Notes under the pieces: model-generated
Databases searched by the model: none
Seen by the model: the letters and a program-made list of their open reading frames with translations, nothing else
Told to the model about the DNA's origin: nothing
Part shown: piece by piece, positions 1 to 6,738 of the stretch
Numbering within the stretch: the first letter of the stretch is position 1
How the letters are laid out: every line of letters begins with the position of its first letter
Position numbers and translations under genes: made by a program
Source of the DNA: DAOUKH01 sp034421515
GTDB lineage: Bacteria; Chloroflexota; Dehalococcoidia; SHYB01
Assembly: GCA_034421515.1 (NCBI GenBank)
Contig: DAOUKH010000092.1
Coordinates: forward strand, 1-11,399
Length of the DNA: 11,399 nucleotides
Direction: 5' to 3'

Positions 1-584
1 GCTACGTCGTCGCCGGCATGGCCGAGGCCCACCCCGCCGTCACCGGCTCCCTCTATAACTCCTGCGTCCTCATCGACCCCCAAGGCCGCGTCATCGACGT
101 CCACCGCAAGTCCCACATCCCCGGCCACGAGAAGTTCTACTTCTACCCCGGTAACACCCTCTCCGTCACCGAGACCGACGTCGGCAAGATCGGCATGATG
201 ATCTGCGCCGACTACTGCTACCCCGAACTCGCCCGCGCCCTCACCCTGAAAGGCGCGGAAATCCTCTGCGCCCCCTTCGCCAACCCCACCGGCGCCTACC
301 CCGACCCAGTCATCTTCAACCGGATGGGCGCCTCCCGCGCCTTCGAGAACAGCAACTTCATGATCGCCTGCGACCGCGTCGGCGAGGAGGGCGAAGGCTC
401 CTTCATGGGCCGGAGCTGCATCTGCGACCCCTTCGGCCGCTACCTCGCCATCTCCGAGGGCGACGACGAAGAGGTCCTCATCGCCACCCTCCGCCGCGAG
501 GAGATGGAGCTCGCCCGGGCCTCCTACAACCGCTTCCGCGACCGCCGCCCCGACCTTTACGGCGAGGTCGTCAAGCCCCTCTAG
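1..584 (+). CDS. Nitrilase/carbon-nitrogen hydrolase family protein, 5'-truncated by window edge
   Basis: The frame is open from base 3 and the gene begins outside the window; the ATG at 18 is internal. The protein belongs to the nitrilase superfamily, which hydrolyses nitriles, amides or N-carbamoyl compounds with a Glu-Lys-Cys triad. Seen: the LYNSCVLIDPQGRVI strand, the HRKSHIPGHEKF block with the catalytic Lys at 108-110, and the MMICADYCYPE nucleophile elbow with the catalytic Cys at 204-206, followed by RALTLKGAEIL. The first catalytic Glu lies in the missing N-terminal part. The C-terminus (RFRDRRPDLYGEVV) is typical of aliphatic amidase/N-carbamoylase-like members. The product is soluble, with no signal peptide or membrane segment visible. 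A 60-nt gap separates it from the following NIPSNAP-like genes, so co-transcription is possible. The exact substrate (nitrile, amide or carbamoyl) cannot be told from this sequence. Confidence 0.9.
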   Translation, partial: YVVAGMAEAHPAVTGSLYNSCVLIDPQGRVIDVHRKSHIPGHEKFYFYPGNTLSVTETDVGKIGMMICADYCYPELARALTLKGAEILCAPFANPTGAYPDPVIFNRMGASRAFENSNFMIACDRVGEEGEGSFMGRSCICDPFGRYLAISEGDDEEVLIATLRREEMELARASYNRFRDRRPDLYGEVVKPL

Positions 585-644
585 CATCCGCCCATCCGGC
601 GACCGTCCGCGAGTGGTACTATCCGCCCACGCAGGAGGCGCCTG

Positions 645-1325
645 ATGGCAGTCTATATCTTCGAACGCATCACCATCATCAAGGGTGGCCGCGGCAAGTA
701 CATCGACCTCATGCGGCGCAAGTGGGGGCCGCAGAACGAGGCCAAGCACGGCGTCCACATGGCCGGGCTCTGGGCCACCGCGGGCCAGACCGCCGACTGG
801 CCCGAGGCCAACGTGCTCTGGGAGTACCGCGACTGGGCCCACTTCGCCGAAGCCTCGCAAAACCAATATCCCCGCGAGGACAAAGACCCCTACCTCAACG
901 AGCTCTGGCGCCAGGCCCTCGATTGGCGCTCCGGCGGCGTCAGCGACCTACTCGAGCCATCGGCCTTCACCCCCGACCGCGCCGAGCGCGAGGCCCGCGG
1001 ACTCGACGCCCCCATCGTCCAGTTCGAGCGCATCAAGACCAAGAAGGGCAAGATGGCCGACTACCACGCCGCCATCGAGTCCGACATCATCCCCGCCGCC
1101 AAAGAGCGCGGCGTCGAGCTCATGGGCGCCTACCACCACGTCATCCGCCCCAACGAGGGCATCAACCTCTGGTGCCTCAAGGACTGGGACCACGCCCGCG
1201 CCGTCTGGGAGGCCGAGCAAGACGGCCCTCAGGCCACCGAATGGCGCCGCCGCGCCGTTGAGCTTTTGGCCGACTTCCGCGCCCACATGATCGTGAGACC
1301 GCCCGAGGGCGCGCTCCGCACCTAA
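645..1325 (+). CDS. NIPSNAP-like tandem ferredoxin-fold protein (226 aa), first of two paralogues
   Basis: The ATG at 645 is set by an AGGAGG ribosome site at 633-638, six bases upstream. The protein appears to be two dimeric alpha/beta-barrel (ferredoxin-like, NIPSNAP/ABM type) halves. Half one is about residues 3-95, starting YIFERITIIKGGRGKYIDL; half two is about 122-215, starting IVQFERIKTKKGKMADYHA. Both halves share the pattern of a beta strand with F-E-R-I, a GK(Y/M)-containing helix, and a later W-x-x-x-D-W segment (LWEYRDWAHF, LWCLKDWDHA). They are joined by an LLEPSAFTPDR linker at about 102-112 that recurs in the next gene. No catalytic motif is recognised. NIPSNAP-like proteins often accompany catabolic operons, where their role is mostly undefined. 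It sits 17 nt before its paralogue, so the two are probably co-transcribed. Family assignment is from the fold pattern, not a search. Confidence 0.7.
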   Translation: MAVYIFERITIIKGGRGKYIDLMRRKWGPQNEAKHGVHMAGLWATAGQTADWPEANVLWEYRDWAHFAEASQNQYPREDKDPYLNELWRQALDWRSGGVSDLLEPSAFTPDRAEREARGLDAPIVQFERIKTKKGKMADYHAAIESDIIPAAKERGVELMGAYHHVIRPNEGINLWCLKDWDHARAVWEAEQDGPQATEWRRRAVELLADFRAHMIVRPPEGALRT

Positions 1326-1342
1326 TCGCGAGGAGACCGCAG

Positions 1343-2056
1343 ATGACGACCATCCACCTGCACGAAATCATGGACACGGTCCCCGGTCAGGAGGAGCCGT
1401 ACATGGCCAGCGTCCTCTCTCTGGAGGACGACATGGTCTCGCGCAACATCGGCGCGCGGCGCGGCGACATCTCCAGCGCCACCTCCACCAGCCGCTTCCG
1501 CACCACCGACGTATCCGGACCCTGGCCGAAGTCGGTCAACCTCGCCGAGCCGGGCACCTTCGAGCGCGCCATGCACAGCCTGCGCTCCCAGTTCAGCGGC
1601 ACCGGCATGTCCACCGACATGGAAGACTGGTGGCAGCGCAACACCAGCCTCCGCACCCACGGCTTCGACCGTTGGCTCCTCCCCGCTTCATTCAGCCCCG
1701 AGCGCAAGGACCTCCTGAGCAAGGGACTGAAGGGCCGCGTCTTCCTGCACGAGTTCATCAAAGTCGGCTGGGGTGAAACCGGCGACTACCTCGCGCGGCT
1801 GGAGCGCGACTTCCTCCCCGCCGCGGCCCGCTACGAATGGCTCCTCTTCGGCGCCTACACCGTCGCCATGAGCCCTCGCGAAGTCCTCACCTTCTTCTTC
1901 ATGCGCGAGTGGAGCCACATGGCCGACCTCTTCGCCGCCCGCGACACCGACCCCGCTTTACAGTCATGGTTCCGCTACCGCGAAGAGACCATCGACGAAT
2001 CGCAGGAGATGGTCCTCATGCCCGGCCACAACAACGCCCTCTTCCAGTGGGGATAG
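1343..2056 (+). CDS. NIPSNAP-like tandem ferredoxin-fold protein (237 aa), second paralogue
   Basis: The start at 1343 is supported by AGGAG at 1331-1335 with a 7-nt spacer. The protein aligns by eye with its upstream neighbour. The linker LLPASFSPER (about residues 112-121) matches EPSAFTPDR of the neighbour. The second half (about 131-230) begins VFLHEFIKVGWGETGDYLA and continues with DFLPAAARYEWLLFGAY, matching DIIPAAKERGVELMGAY next door. The first half (IHLHEIMDTVPGQEEPYM) is much more diverged and has lost the basic GK signature. I infer an ancient tandem duplication after which the two copies may form a heterodimer or specialise. There is no signal peptide, membrane helix or known active site. 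Function is not recognised; a co-factor-free binding or enzymatic role in the adjacent catabolic pathway is possible. Confidence 0.65.
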   Translation: MTTIHLHEIMDTVPGQEEPYMASVLSLEDDMVSRNIGARRGDISSATSTSRFRTTDVSGPWPKSVNLAEPGTFERAMHSLRSQFSGTGMSTDMEDWWQRNTSLRTHGFDRWLLPASFSPERKDLLSKGLKGRVFLHEFIKVGWGETGDYLARLERDFLPAAARYEWLLFGAYTVAMSPREVLTFFFMREWSHMADLFAARDTDPALQSWFRYREETIDESQEMVLMPGHNNALFQWG

Positions 2057-2086
2057 TCTCCAAGGCCTGACTCTCACTCCCTCACA

Positions 2087-2323
2087 ATGCCAACAGTGCT
2101 AAGGGAAGGACCTTATCGATTCTTCTTCTACTCTGCCGATGGAGAGGAACCCCAACACATACACGTTGCCCGCGACAATCAGGTGGCCAAGTTCTGGCTC
2201 AATCCCGTACGAATGGAACGGAGCGGCGGGCTGAAGCGGTCGGAGATATACTTGATCCAACGAACCGTAGAGAAGAATCGCGAAGCATTTCTGGAGGCGT
2301 GGCGTGCTTACTTCAACGATTGA
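2087..2323 (+). CDS. DUF4160 domain protein (78 aa), likely toxin-like partner
   Basis: The 78-residue protein is full length for DUF4160 (PF13711-type). Seen: the N-terminal MPTVLREGPYRFFFYSADG, the central E-P-Q-HIHVARDN histidine motif (about residues 21-30), AKFWLNPVRM, and a C-terminal helix R-T-V-E-K-N-R-E-A-F-L-E-A-W. The start is chosen because MPTVLR-GYRFFFYS is the usual family N-terminus; no good Shine-Dalgarno precedes it (only CAAGG about 20 nt away), so initiation may be leaderless or coupled to the preceding gene, which ends 30 nt upstream. Its last 20 nt overlap the DUF2442 gene. DUF4160/DUF2442 pairs are widespread and are suspected toxin-antitoxin-like modules, but their activity is not established here. 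Base composition is much lower in GC than the neighbours, suggesting transfer. Confidence 0.85.
   Translation: MPTVLREGPYRFFFYSADGEEPQHIHVARDNQVAKFWLNPVRMERSGGLKRSEIYLIQRTVEKNREAFLEAWRAYFND
2292..2306 (+). promoter_or_regulatory. Shine-Dalgarno and GTG start deciding the DUF2442 start
   Basis: TGGAGG at 2292-2297 lies 6 nt before a GTG at 2304, within the last codons of the DUF4160 frame. This fixes the DUF2442 start and means ribosomes terminating on DUF4160 can reinitiate on DUF2442, which would keep the two proteins at a linked ratio. Confidence 0.7.
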
Positions 2324-2639
2324 AGTGAGACTACCGGAAGCAGAGGGTGTGACGGTTTCCGAAGACGCCCTAACCGTCAATCTCTCCGACGGGCGTGTCA
2401 TTTCCACGCCGCTGGCCTGGTACCCACGGCTTGTCCACGCCACACCGCAGGAGAGGGACAACTGGGAACTGGTCGGCGCCGGACAGGGAATCCACTGGCC
2501 CGATCTAGACGAGGACCTGAGCGTCGAAGGACTGATTGCAGGTCGGCGGTCAGGAGAGAGCCCTCGGGCATTCAAGCGATGGCTCGACGCCAAACGCAGG
2601 GGCGGTCCGGCAGCAATCTACGAGGTGTCCCGCGACTAA
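2304..2639 (+). CDS. DUF2442 domain protein (111 aa), partner of DUF4160
   Basis: This starts with GTG at 2304, preceded by a strong TGGAGG at 2292-2297 with a 6-nt spacer, inside the end of the DUF4160 gene (20-nt overlap, different frame), which points to translational coupling. DUF2442 hallmarks are clear: LTVNLSDGRVISTPLAWYPR (about residues 23-42), L-V-H-A-T-P-Q-E-R-D-N-W, and G-I-H-W-P-D-L-D-E-D-L-S-V-E-G-L-I-A-G. The remainder (about 82-111) is a basic tail, RAFKRWLDAKRRGG, of the kind that could bind DNA or the partner. In similar pairs this protein is thought to be the antitoxin or regulator, which is inference. The gene ends 4 nt from the stop codon of the convergent BKACE gene. Confidence 0.87.
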   Translation: MLTSTIEVRLPEAEGVTVSEDALTVNLSDGRVISTPLAWYPRLVHATPQERDNWELVGAGQGIHWPDLDEDLSVEGLIAGRRSGESPRAFKRWLDAKRRGGPAAIYEVSRD

Positions 2640-2643
2640 CGCC

Positions 2644-3522
2644 CTACCCGCGCGCCGGAATCCCCATCATGGCGCGGGCCTCCGACGGCGTAGCGATGCC
2701 CCGGCCCGCATCGCGCGCCAGCGTCGCGAAACGCCGCACCTGCTCGGCGTTCGACAGCGGCTCGCCGTCGAGCAACGGACAGTCGCCGATGCCGATCCGG
2801 ACGTGCCCGCCCTGCGACACCGCCAAGCTCTCCATCGGCAGGTAGGCTCCGCCCTTCGCTTCGATGAACCACAGGTGCGGCACCTCCGGCGGGACCATCG
2901 AGAGGTACATTTCCAGGCCCTGCGCCGTGGGCGGCAGCCCGTACGGGTGCCGGTCGGTGAAGTAGAACTTCAGCAGCAGCGGCGCTTTCACCAGCCCCAT
3001 CTCGTGGTAGGCCAGAACCTGCCGCAGGTGGCCCGGCTCCCGTAGACCCAGCGTGCACACCATCCCCAACCGCCCGATCAGGCGCAGGCAATAAATCATG
3101 TCGGCGTGGCTGTTGTTGAAGGTTTCGAGCTGCGGAGGCCGTCCCGCCCGTAGCTCCTCGTACGTCGTCAGGTTGAACGCGCCCACGTCGAGCGGCCCCA
3201 TCTCCAGCGTCACCGACTCGTCCGCCGCCAGGGCCTCCCAGTGGTCGAAGCGCCGCTCGATGGGCAGGCCTTGGTAGCCGGGACAGATGATCGCGTCGCT
3301 CGACTCCGCCACCAGCCGCATCGCCTCCGCGTAGATGGCCGGATCGCTGCGCCGCTGCTCCCCAGTCTCCGGGTCGCGCCCGTGGAAATGAAAGACGCTC
3401 GCCCCCTCCGCCGCGCACGCCAGGATGTCTTCGGCGACCTCGCGCGGCCCGTACGGCACGTGCGGGTTCACCTCTTTCGTCACCCACTCGTTCAGGGCAA
3501 CCTTGATGATGAGTTTGTCCAC
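2644..3522 (-). CDS. BKACE (DUF849) family enzyme, beta-keto acid cleavage type, GTG start
   Basis: The 292-residue protein fits the usual family length (about 270-310). BKACE enzymes are zinc-dependent and condense a beta-keto acid with acetyl-CoA to yield acetoacetate and a new acyl-CoA. Seen: KLIIKVALNEWVTKEVNPH at the N-terminus with a candidate catalytic Glu at 12; ASVFHFHGRDPETG with metal-binding His45 and His47; G-P-L-D-V-G-A-F-N; and the C-terminal SNAEQVRRFATLARDAGR-IATPSEAR signature. The segment usually written as G-L-E-D-N reads GIGDC here (246-248 Gly-Asp-Cys), so the conserved metal-ligand Glu is replaced by Gly. The open frame continues far upstream but overlaps the preceding gene; the GTG at 3522 gives the family N-terminus. 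It lies 20 nt after the flavin monooxygenase gene in the same direction, so the two form an operon. Substrate unknown. Confidence 0.85.
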   Translation of the reverse strand: MDKLIIKVALNEWVTKEVNPHVPYGPREVAEDILACAAEGASVFHFHGRDPETGEQRRSDPAIYAEAMRLVAESSDAIICPGYQGLPIERRFDHWEALAADESVTLEMGPLDVGAFNLTTYEELRAGRPPQLETFNNSHADMIYCLRLIGRLGMVCTLGLREPGHLRQVLAYHEMGLVKAPLLLKFYFTDRHPYGLPPTAQGLEMYLSMVPPEVPHLWFIEAKGGAYLPMESLAVSQGGHVRIGIGDCPLLDGEPLSNAEQVRRFATLARDAGRGIATPSEARAMMGIPARG

Positions 3523-3542
3523 GCCCTGGTCCAGAGAGCGGC

Positions 3543-4631
3543 TCACGCGCCCCGGCTGCGCAGCAGACGCTGCCACGAGGCTGTGGGGCCGGCGCTGTGC
3601 CCGCGGAACTCCGGCATCACGAACCGGGCGAACAACTCCAGCGAGTGCTTCCACGCCTCCCAGTCCGACCACTCGGTGGCGATGAGCAACAGGCCGCCGA
3701 GCCCGCCCGAGCCTTCGTCCAGCTCCCGCAGCCACTCCACGCACTTGTCCGGCGTCGTCACCACCCAGCCGTTGTTCCGGGCCGTCTCCCGCACGTCGAG
3801 CGCCTTGCCTAGGTCGAGCGGCGGGTCCGACGGCCGCCGCCGCAGCGGAATGAAGTACTCGCGCTGCTCTTGGGTGGCCAGTTCCGCGATGAGGTCGTGC
3901 GCCAGATCCTCGCTTTCCGCCAGATAGACGTAGGCCGCGGCCCGCCAGTCCTTGCGCCGCGGGACGCGTCCGTGCCCCTTCGCCATCTCTTCCAGCATCT
4001 TCCACTGCTTCCGCAGCATGTCGCTGGAGAGGCCCTTGAAGAAGTCCGCCGCGAGCAGCTTGAACCCGTGCTTCGCCGCCAGACCTGTCCCATGCTCACC
4101 GCCCATCGTCGCCACCGCCATCTGCGGATGCGGAAGCTGGTACGGCTTCACCATCAGCTCCATATCCCTGATCGTCCAGTACCGGCCCTCGTAGTTGAGC
4201 GGGCCGGGCTCGGTGAACAGCTTCAGAATGATCTCCAGCGACTCGTCCATCATCGGGCGGAGCTCGTCGGGGTCCAAGCCGAACATCTGGATGTCGGTGT
4301 TGAGCAGGCCGGGGCCGATGCCGAAGTCGAGGCGGCCGTGCGTCAGGTGGTCGAGGAAGGCCATGCGCTCCGCCACCTCGAAGGGGTGGTGGTAGGGCAG
4401 ACTGACGACGCCGGTGCCGAGCCGGATGCGCGACGTCCGCTGCGCCGCCGCGGCGATGAAGATGTCGGGCGCGACGATCGTCTCCCACCCGGCGGTGTGA
4501 TGCTCGCCGATCCACACCTCGTCGAAGCCCAGGCTCTCCGCATACTCGATCAGCTCCAAGTCGCGGTCGAACGCCAGCGTCGGGTTCTCCGAAGGCGCGT
4601 GGCACGGCATGAGAAAGAAGCCGAACTTCAT
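3543..4631 (-). CDS. LLM-class flavin-dependent monooxygenase, limonene 1,2-monooxygenase-like (362 aa)
   Basis: This is a bacterial luciferase-like (LLM) TIM-barrel flavoprotein, which uses reduced FMN or F420 and oxygen to hydroxylate, epoxidise or Baeyer-Villiger-oxidise substrates. Seen: MKFGFFLMPCHAPSENPTLA, L-G-F-D-E-V-W-I-GEHH at residues 42-45 with following T-A-G-W-E, A-A-Q-R-T-S-R-I-R-L-G-T-G-V-V-S-L-P-Y-H-H-P (flavin region), DHLTHGRLDFGIGPG, and M-K-P-Y-Q-x-P-H-P. The GEHH-x-A-G-W-E plus SLPYHHP combination matches the limonene monooxygenase/alkanal monooxygenase subgroup rather than the alkane sulfonate one. The start ATG has GGGAGAG (4648-4642) upstream with a long spacer of about 10 nt. 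It is the first gene of the leftward operon with the BKACE gene. It would need a separate flavin reductase, and none is in the window. Confidence 0.86.
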   Translation of the reverse strand: MKFGFFLMPCHAPSENPTLAFDRDLELIEYAESLGFDEVWIGEHHTAGWETIVAPDIFIAAAAQRTSRIRLGTGVVSLPYHHPFEVAERMAFLDHLTHGRLDFGIGPGLLNTDIQMFGLDPDELRPMMDESLEIILKLFTEPGPLNYEGRYWTIRDMELMVKPYQLPHPQMAVATMGGEHGTGLAAKHGFKLLAADFFKGLSSDMLRKQWKMLEEMAKGHGRVPRRKDWRAAAYVYLAESEDLAHDLIAELATQEQREYFIPLRRRPSDPPLDLGKALDVRETARNNGWVVTTPDKCVEWLRELDEGSGGLGGLLLIATEWSDWEAWKHSLELFARFVMPEFRGHSAGPTASWQRLLRSRGA

Positions 4632-4708
4632 GGCTGCCCAACTCTCCCGGAAATCGGCTAGTATCGTGCCGCGACAGTCTAACCCACGCGCGCCAAGGAG
4701 TCCGGCCC

Positions 4709-5539
4709 ATGGCGGAACTTGACTACGAGAAATACCCCGCCGACCACTACGCCATCTTTCGCCTCAACCGCCCCCATCGCCTCAACGCCCTAGGGCGCGG
4801 CATCCTCAAGGAGTTCTCCGACGCCCTCGACGACTTCGAGGAAGACCCCGCGATGCGCTGCGGCATCGTCACCGGCACCGGACGGGCCTTCTCCGCCGGC
4901 GCCGATCTGAAGGAGATGGCGGAGCGCAACGCCGCGACGCAGGAGGTCGAGACGGCGTTCGAGGCCGGCGAGATCGACACCGACGAACGCAAGCGCCGCT
5001 TGACCGCATTGCGGCACGCCGGCACCGCCTATCGCATGTCCACGCACCCCAAACCGTTCATCGGCGCGATCAACGGGCTCTGCCTCGCCGGTGGCATGGA
5101 GCTCGCCACCGACTGCGACTTCCGGATCGCCTCCAAGGAAGCCTACTTCGGCTTGTTCGAGGCGAAGCGCGGCATCATGGCCGCCTACGCCGTGCAGCAC
5201 CTGACCCGGATCATGCCCTACGGCGCGGTGCAGCAGCTGCTGTTCACCGCCGACCGCCTGAGCGTCGAGGACGCCTACCGCTACGGCTTCGTCAACGAAA
5301 TCCTCGATCCGGAAGCCCTCATGCCCCGCGCCATCGAGCTCGCCAAGATGATCGCCTCAAACGCGCCGCTGGCGGTGCAGGGCTCCAAGTCGATGGCCGC
5401 CTTCTGGCGCCGCCACGGCATGCAGGAGGCGGACAAGCTCAACGAGTGGGTCATGCGCGCCGTCTTCGGCTCCGAGGACGCCCGCGAGGGCCCCCTCGCC
5501 TTCTCCGAAAAACGCGACCCCGTCTGGAAGGGCCGCTAG
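4709..5539 (+). CDS. Enoyl-CoA hydratase/isomerase (crotonase) family protein (276 aa)
   Basis: This crotonase-fold protein acts on acyl-CoA thioesters (hydration, isomerisation, cleavage or decarboxylation). Seen: the N-R-P-x-R-L-N-A motif at 20-27; G-T-G-R-A-F-S-A-G-A-D-L-K-E-M (oxyanion hole, 56-70); NGLCLAGGMELATDCDF with Glu131; and FGLFEAKRGIMA with Glu151. Glu131 and Glu151 are 20 residues apart, as are the two catalytic glutamates Glu144 and Glu164 of rat mitochondrial hydratase, so a true hydratase activity is plausible. An acidic and charged loop of about 35 residues (70-105) follows the oxyanion hole. The start is supported by AAGGAG at 4695-4700 with an 8-nt spacer. It is divergent from the monooxygenase operon across 77 nt and precedes the amidohydrolase by 44 nt. 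The specific reaction is not determined. Confidence 0.88.
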   Translation: MAELDYEKYPADHYAIFRLNRPHRLNALGRGILKEFSDALDDFEEDPAMRCGIVTGTGRAFSAGADLKEMAERNAATQEVETAFEAGEIDTDERKRRLTALRHAGTAYRMSTHPKPFIGAINGLCLAGGMELATDCDFRIASKEAYFGLFEAKRGIMAAYAVQHLTRIMPYGAVQQLLFTADRLSVEDAYRYGFVNEILDPEALMPRAIELAKMIASNAPLAVQGSKSMAAFWRRHGMQEADKLNEWVMRAVFGSEDAREGPLAFSEKRDPVWKGR

Positions 5540-5583
5540 CCCGCCGTCAAAGCCCGGCCATACGCACCAAAGGGAGCGCACCC

Positions 5584-6720
5584 ATGCAGTACCGAGTCGT
5601 CGACGCCGACACCCACACCGTCGAGCCCCTCGACATGTGGCAGCGATTCCTCCCCGCCAGGTACCTTGACCAAGCCCCGACCTTGGTCAAGGACCCCCGC
5701 GGCGGCGACGCCTGGAAGTTCGGCCCCGACGCCCCCGCCCGGCCCATCGGCATGGTCTCCACCCCGGGCAAGCAGTACGAAGAGATGCACTGGCTCGGCG
5801 CGACCTACGACTCCATCCGCAAGGGCTGCTACGACGGCCACGGGCGGCTCGAAGACATGGACATCGACGGCCGGGACGCCGAGATCATCTATCCCTGGCC
5901 CAGCATGATCAATTACTTCCTCGACCACCCCGACGACGGCCTCCACGAGGCCGCGATCCACGCCTACAACGATTGGGTCTACAACGACTTTGCCGCCGCC
6001 GACCACGCTCGCCTCTTCCCCATGTTCCAGATGCCCAACCTCGGCATCGAGCACAGCCTCGCCGAGCTGCGGCGGGCGAAAAAGGAGGGCTACAAGGGCA
6101 TCGTGCTCTCCCGCTTCCCCAGCGGTGGCGCCGCGCTGAGCCCCGACGACGACCCCTTCTGGGCCGAGGCGCAGGACCTCGACATGCCGATCAACGTCCA
6201 CATCTCGATCGGCGGCGCGACGCGGGCGCAGTTGTCCAAGCAGGGCAAGCCCGAGGTCATCGCCAACCCCGACCCGTCGGGCCTGCTAGGCGGCGTGGTC
6301 GGCGCATTCAGCGACGTCATGATCCGGTTCATCATCTCCGGCATGTTCGACCGCTTCCCCCGCCTCAAGATGATCGCCGTCGAGACCCAGGCGGGCTGGA
6401 TTCCCTGCGCCCTCGAGTTCTACGACGACCGGTTCTGGCGTAACCGCACCATGGCCGGCAGTAACCTCAAGCACCTGCCCAGCGAGTACTTCCGGCGCAA
6501 CTGGGCCGCCACCTTCATCATCGACAAGTACGCCGTGCGGAACCGCCGCGAGATCGGCGTCGGCAACATCATGTGGTCCACCGACTACCCGCACCACGGC
6601 TGCGACTGGCCCCACAGCCGCAAGGTCATCGACCAGATGTTTGTCGGCGTCCCCGACGACGAGCGCCGCCGCATCACCTGCGCCAACGCCGTCGAAATCT
6701 ACGGCCTCGACCGCAACTAG
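5584..6720 (+). CDS. Amidohydrolase family 2 (ACMSD-like) metal-dependent hydrolase, 378 aa
   Basis: The start at ATG 5584 is chosen by AGGGAG at 5571-5576 (7-nt spacer) and by the canonical N-terminal motif; the frame is open upstream but that stretch overlaps the crotonase gene. This is a TIM-barrel hydrolase/decarboxylase of the amidohydrolase-2 group (relatives: aminocarboxymuconate semialdehyde decarboxylase, resorcylate decarboxylases, pyrone dicarboxylate hydrolase). Seen: DADTHTVEP at 7-15 (Asp9, His11, Glu14), a later strand with His206 (MPINVHISIG), F-D-R-F-P-R-L-K-M-I-A-V-E with Glu267, GWIP, and MWSTDYPHH with Asp334. The first ligand motif is D-x-H, not the H-x-H of classical members. 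It is downstream of the crotonase and probably co-transcribed. It may hydrolyse a cyclic or amide intermediate or decarboxylate an aromatic acid; the substrate is unknown. A paralogue starts at 10415. Confidence 0.85.
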   Translation: MQYRVVDADTHTVEPLDMWQRFLPARYLDQAPTLVKDPRGGDAWKFGPDAPARPIGMVSTPGKQYEEMHWLGATYDSIRKGCYDGHGRLEDMDIDGRDAEIIYPWPSMINYFLDHPDDGLHEAAIHAYNDWVYNDFAAADHARLFPMFQMPNLGIEHSLAELRRAKKEGYKGIVLSRFPSGGAALSPDDDPFWAEAQDLDMPINVHISIGGATRAQLSKQGKPEVIANPDPSGLLGGVVGAFSDVMIRFIISGMFDRFPRLKMIAVETQAGWIPCALEFYDDRFWRNRTMAGSNLKHLPSEYFRRNWAATFIIDKYAVRNRREIGVGNIMWSTDYPHHGCDWPHSRKVIDQMFVGVPDDERRRITCANAVEIYGLDRN

Positions 6721-6738
6721 CGCCCCGCGCGCCCGCCC

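Noticed and set aside
2640..2643. Possible shared terminator between the convergent DUF2442 and BKACE genes
   Set aside because: Only four bases separate the stop codons and no hairpin with a T-run is visible on either strand.
3523..4005. Upstream extension of the BKACE frame to 453 codons
   Set aside because: The extra part runs through the monooxygenase gene in another frame and has a low-complexity Arg/Gly/Ala composition; the family N-terminus begins at GTG 3522.
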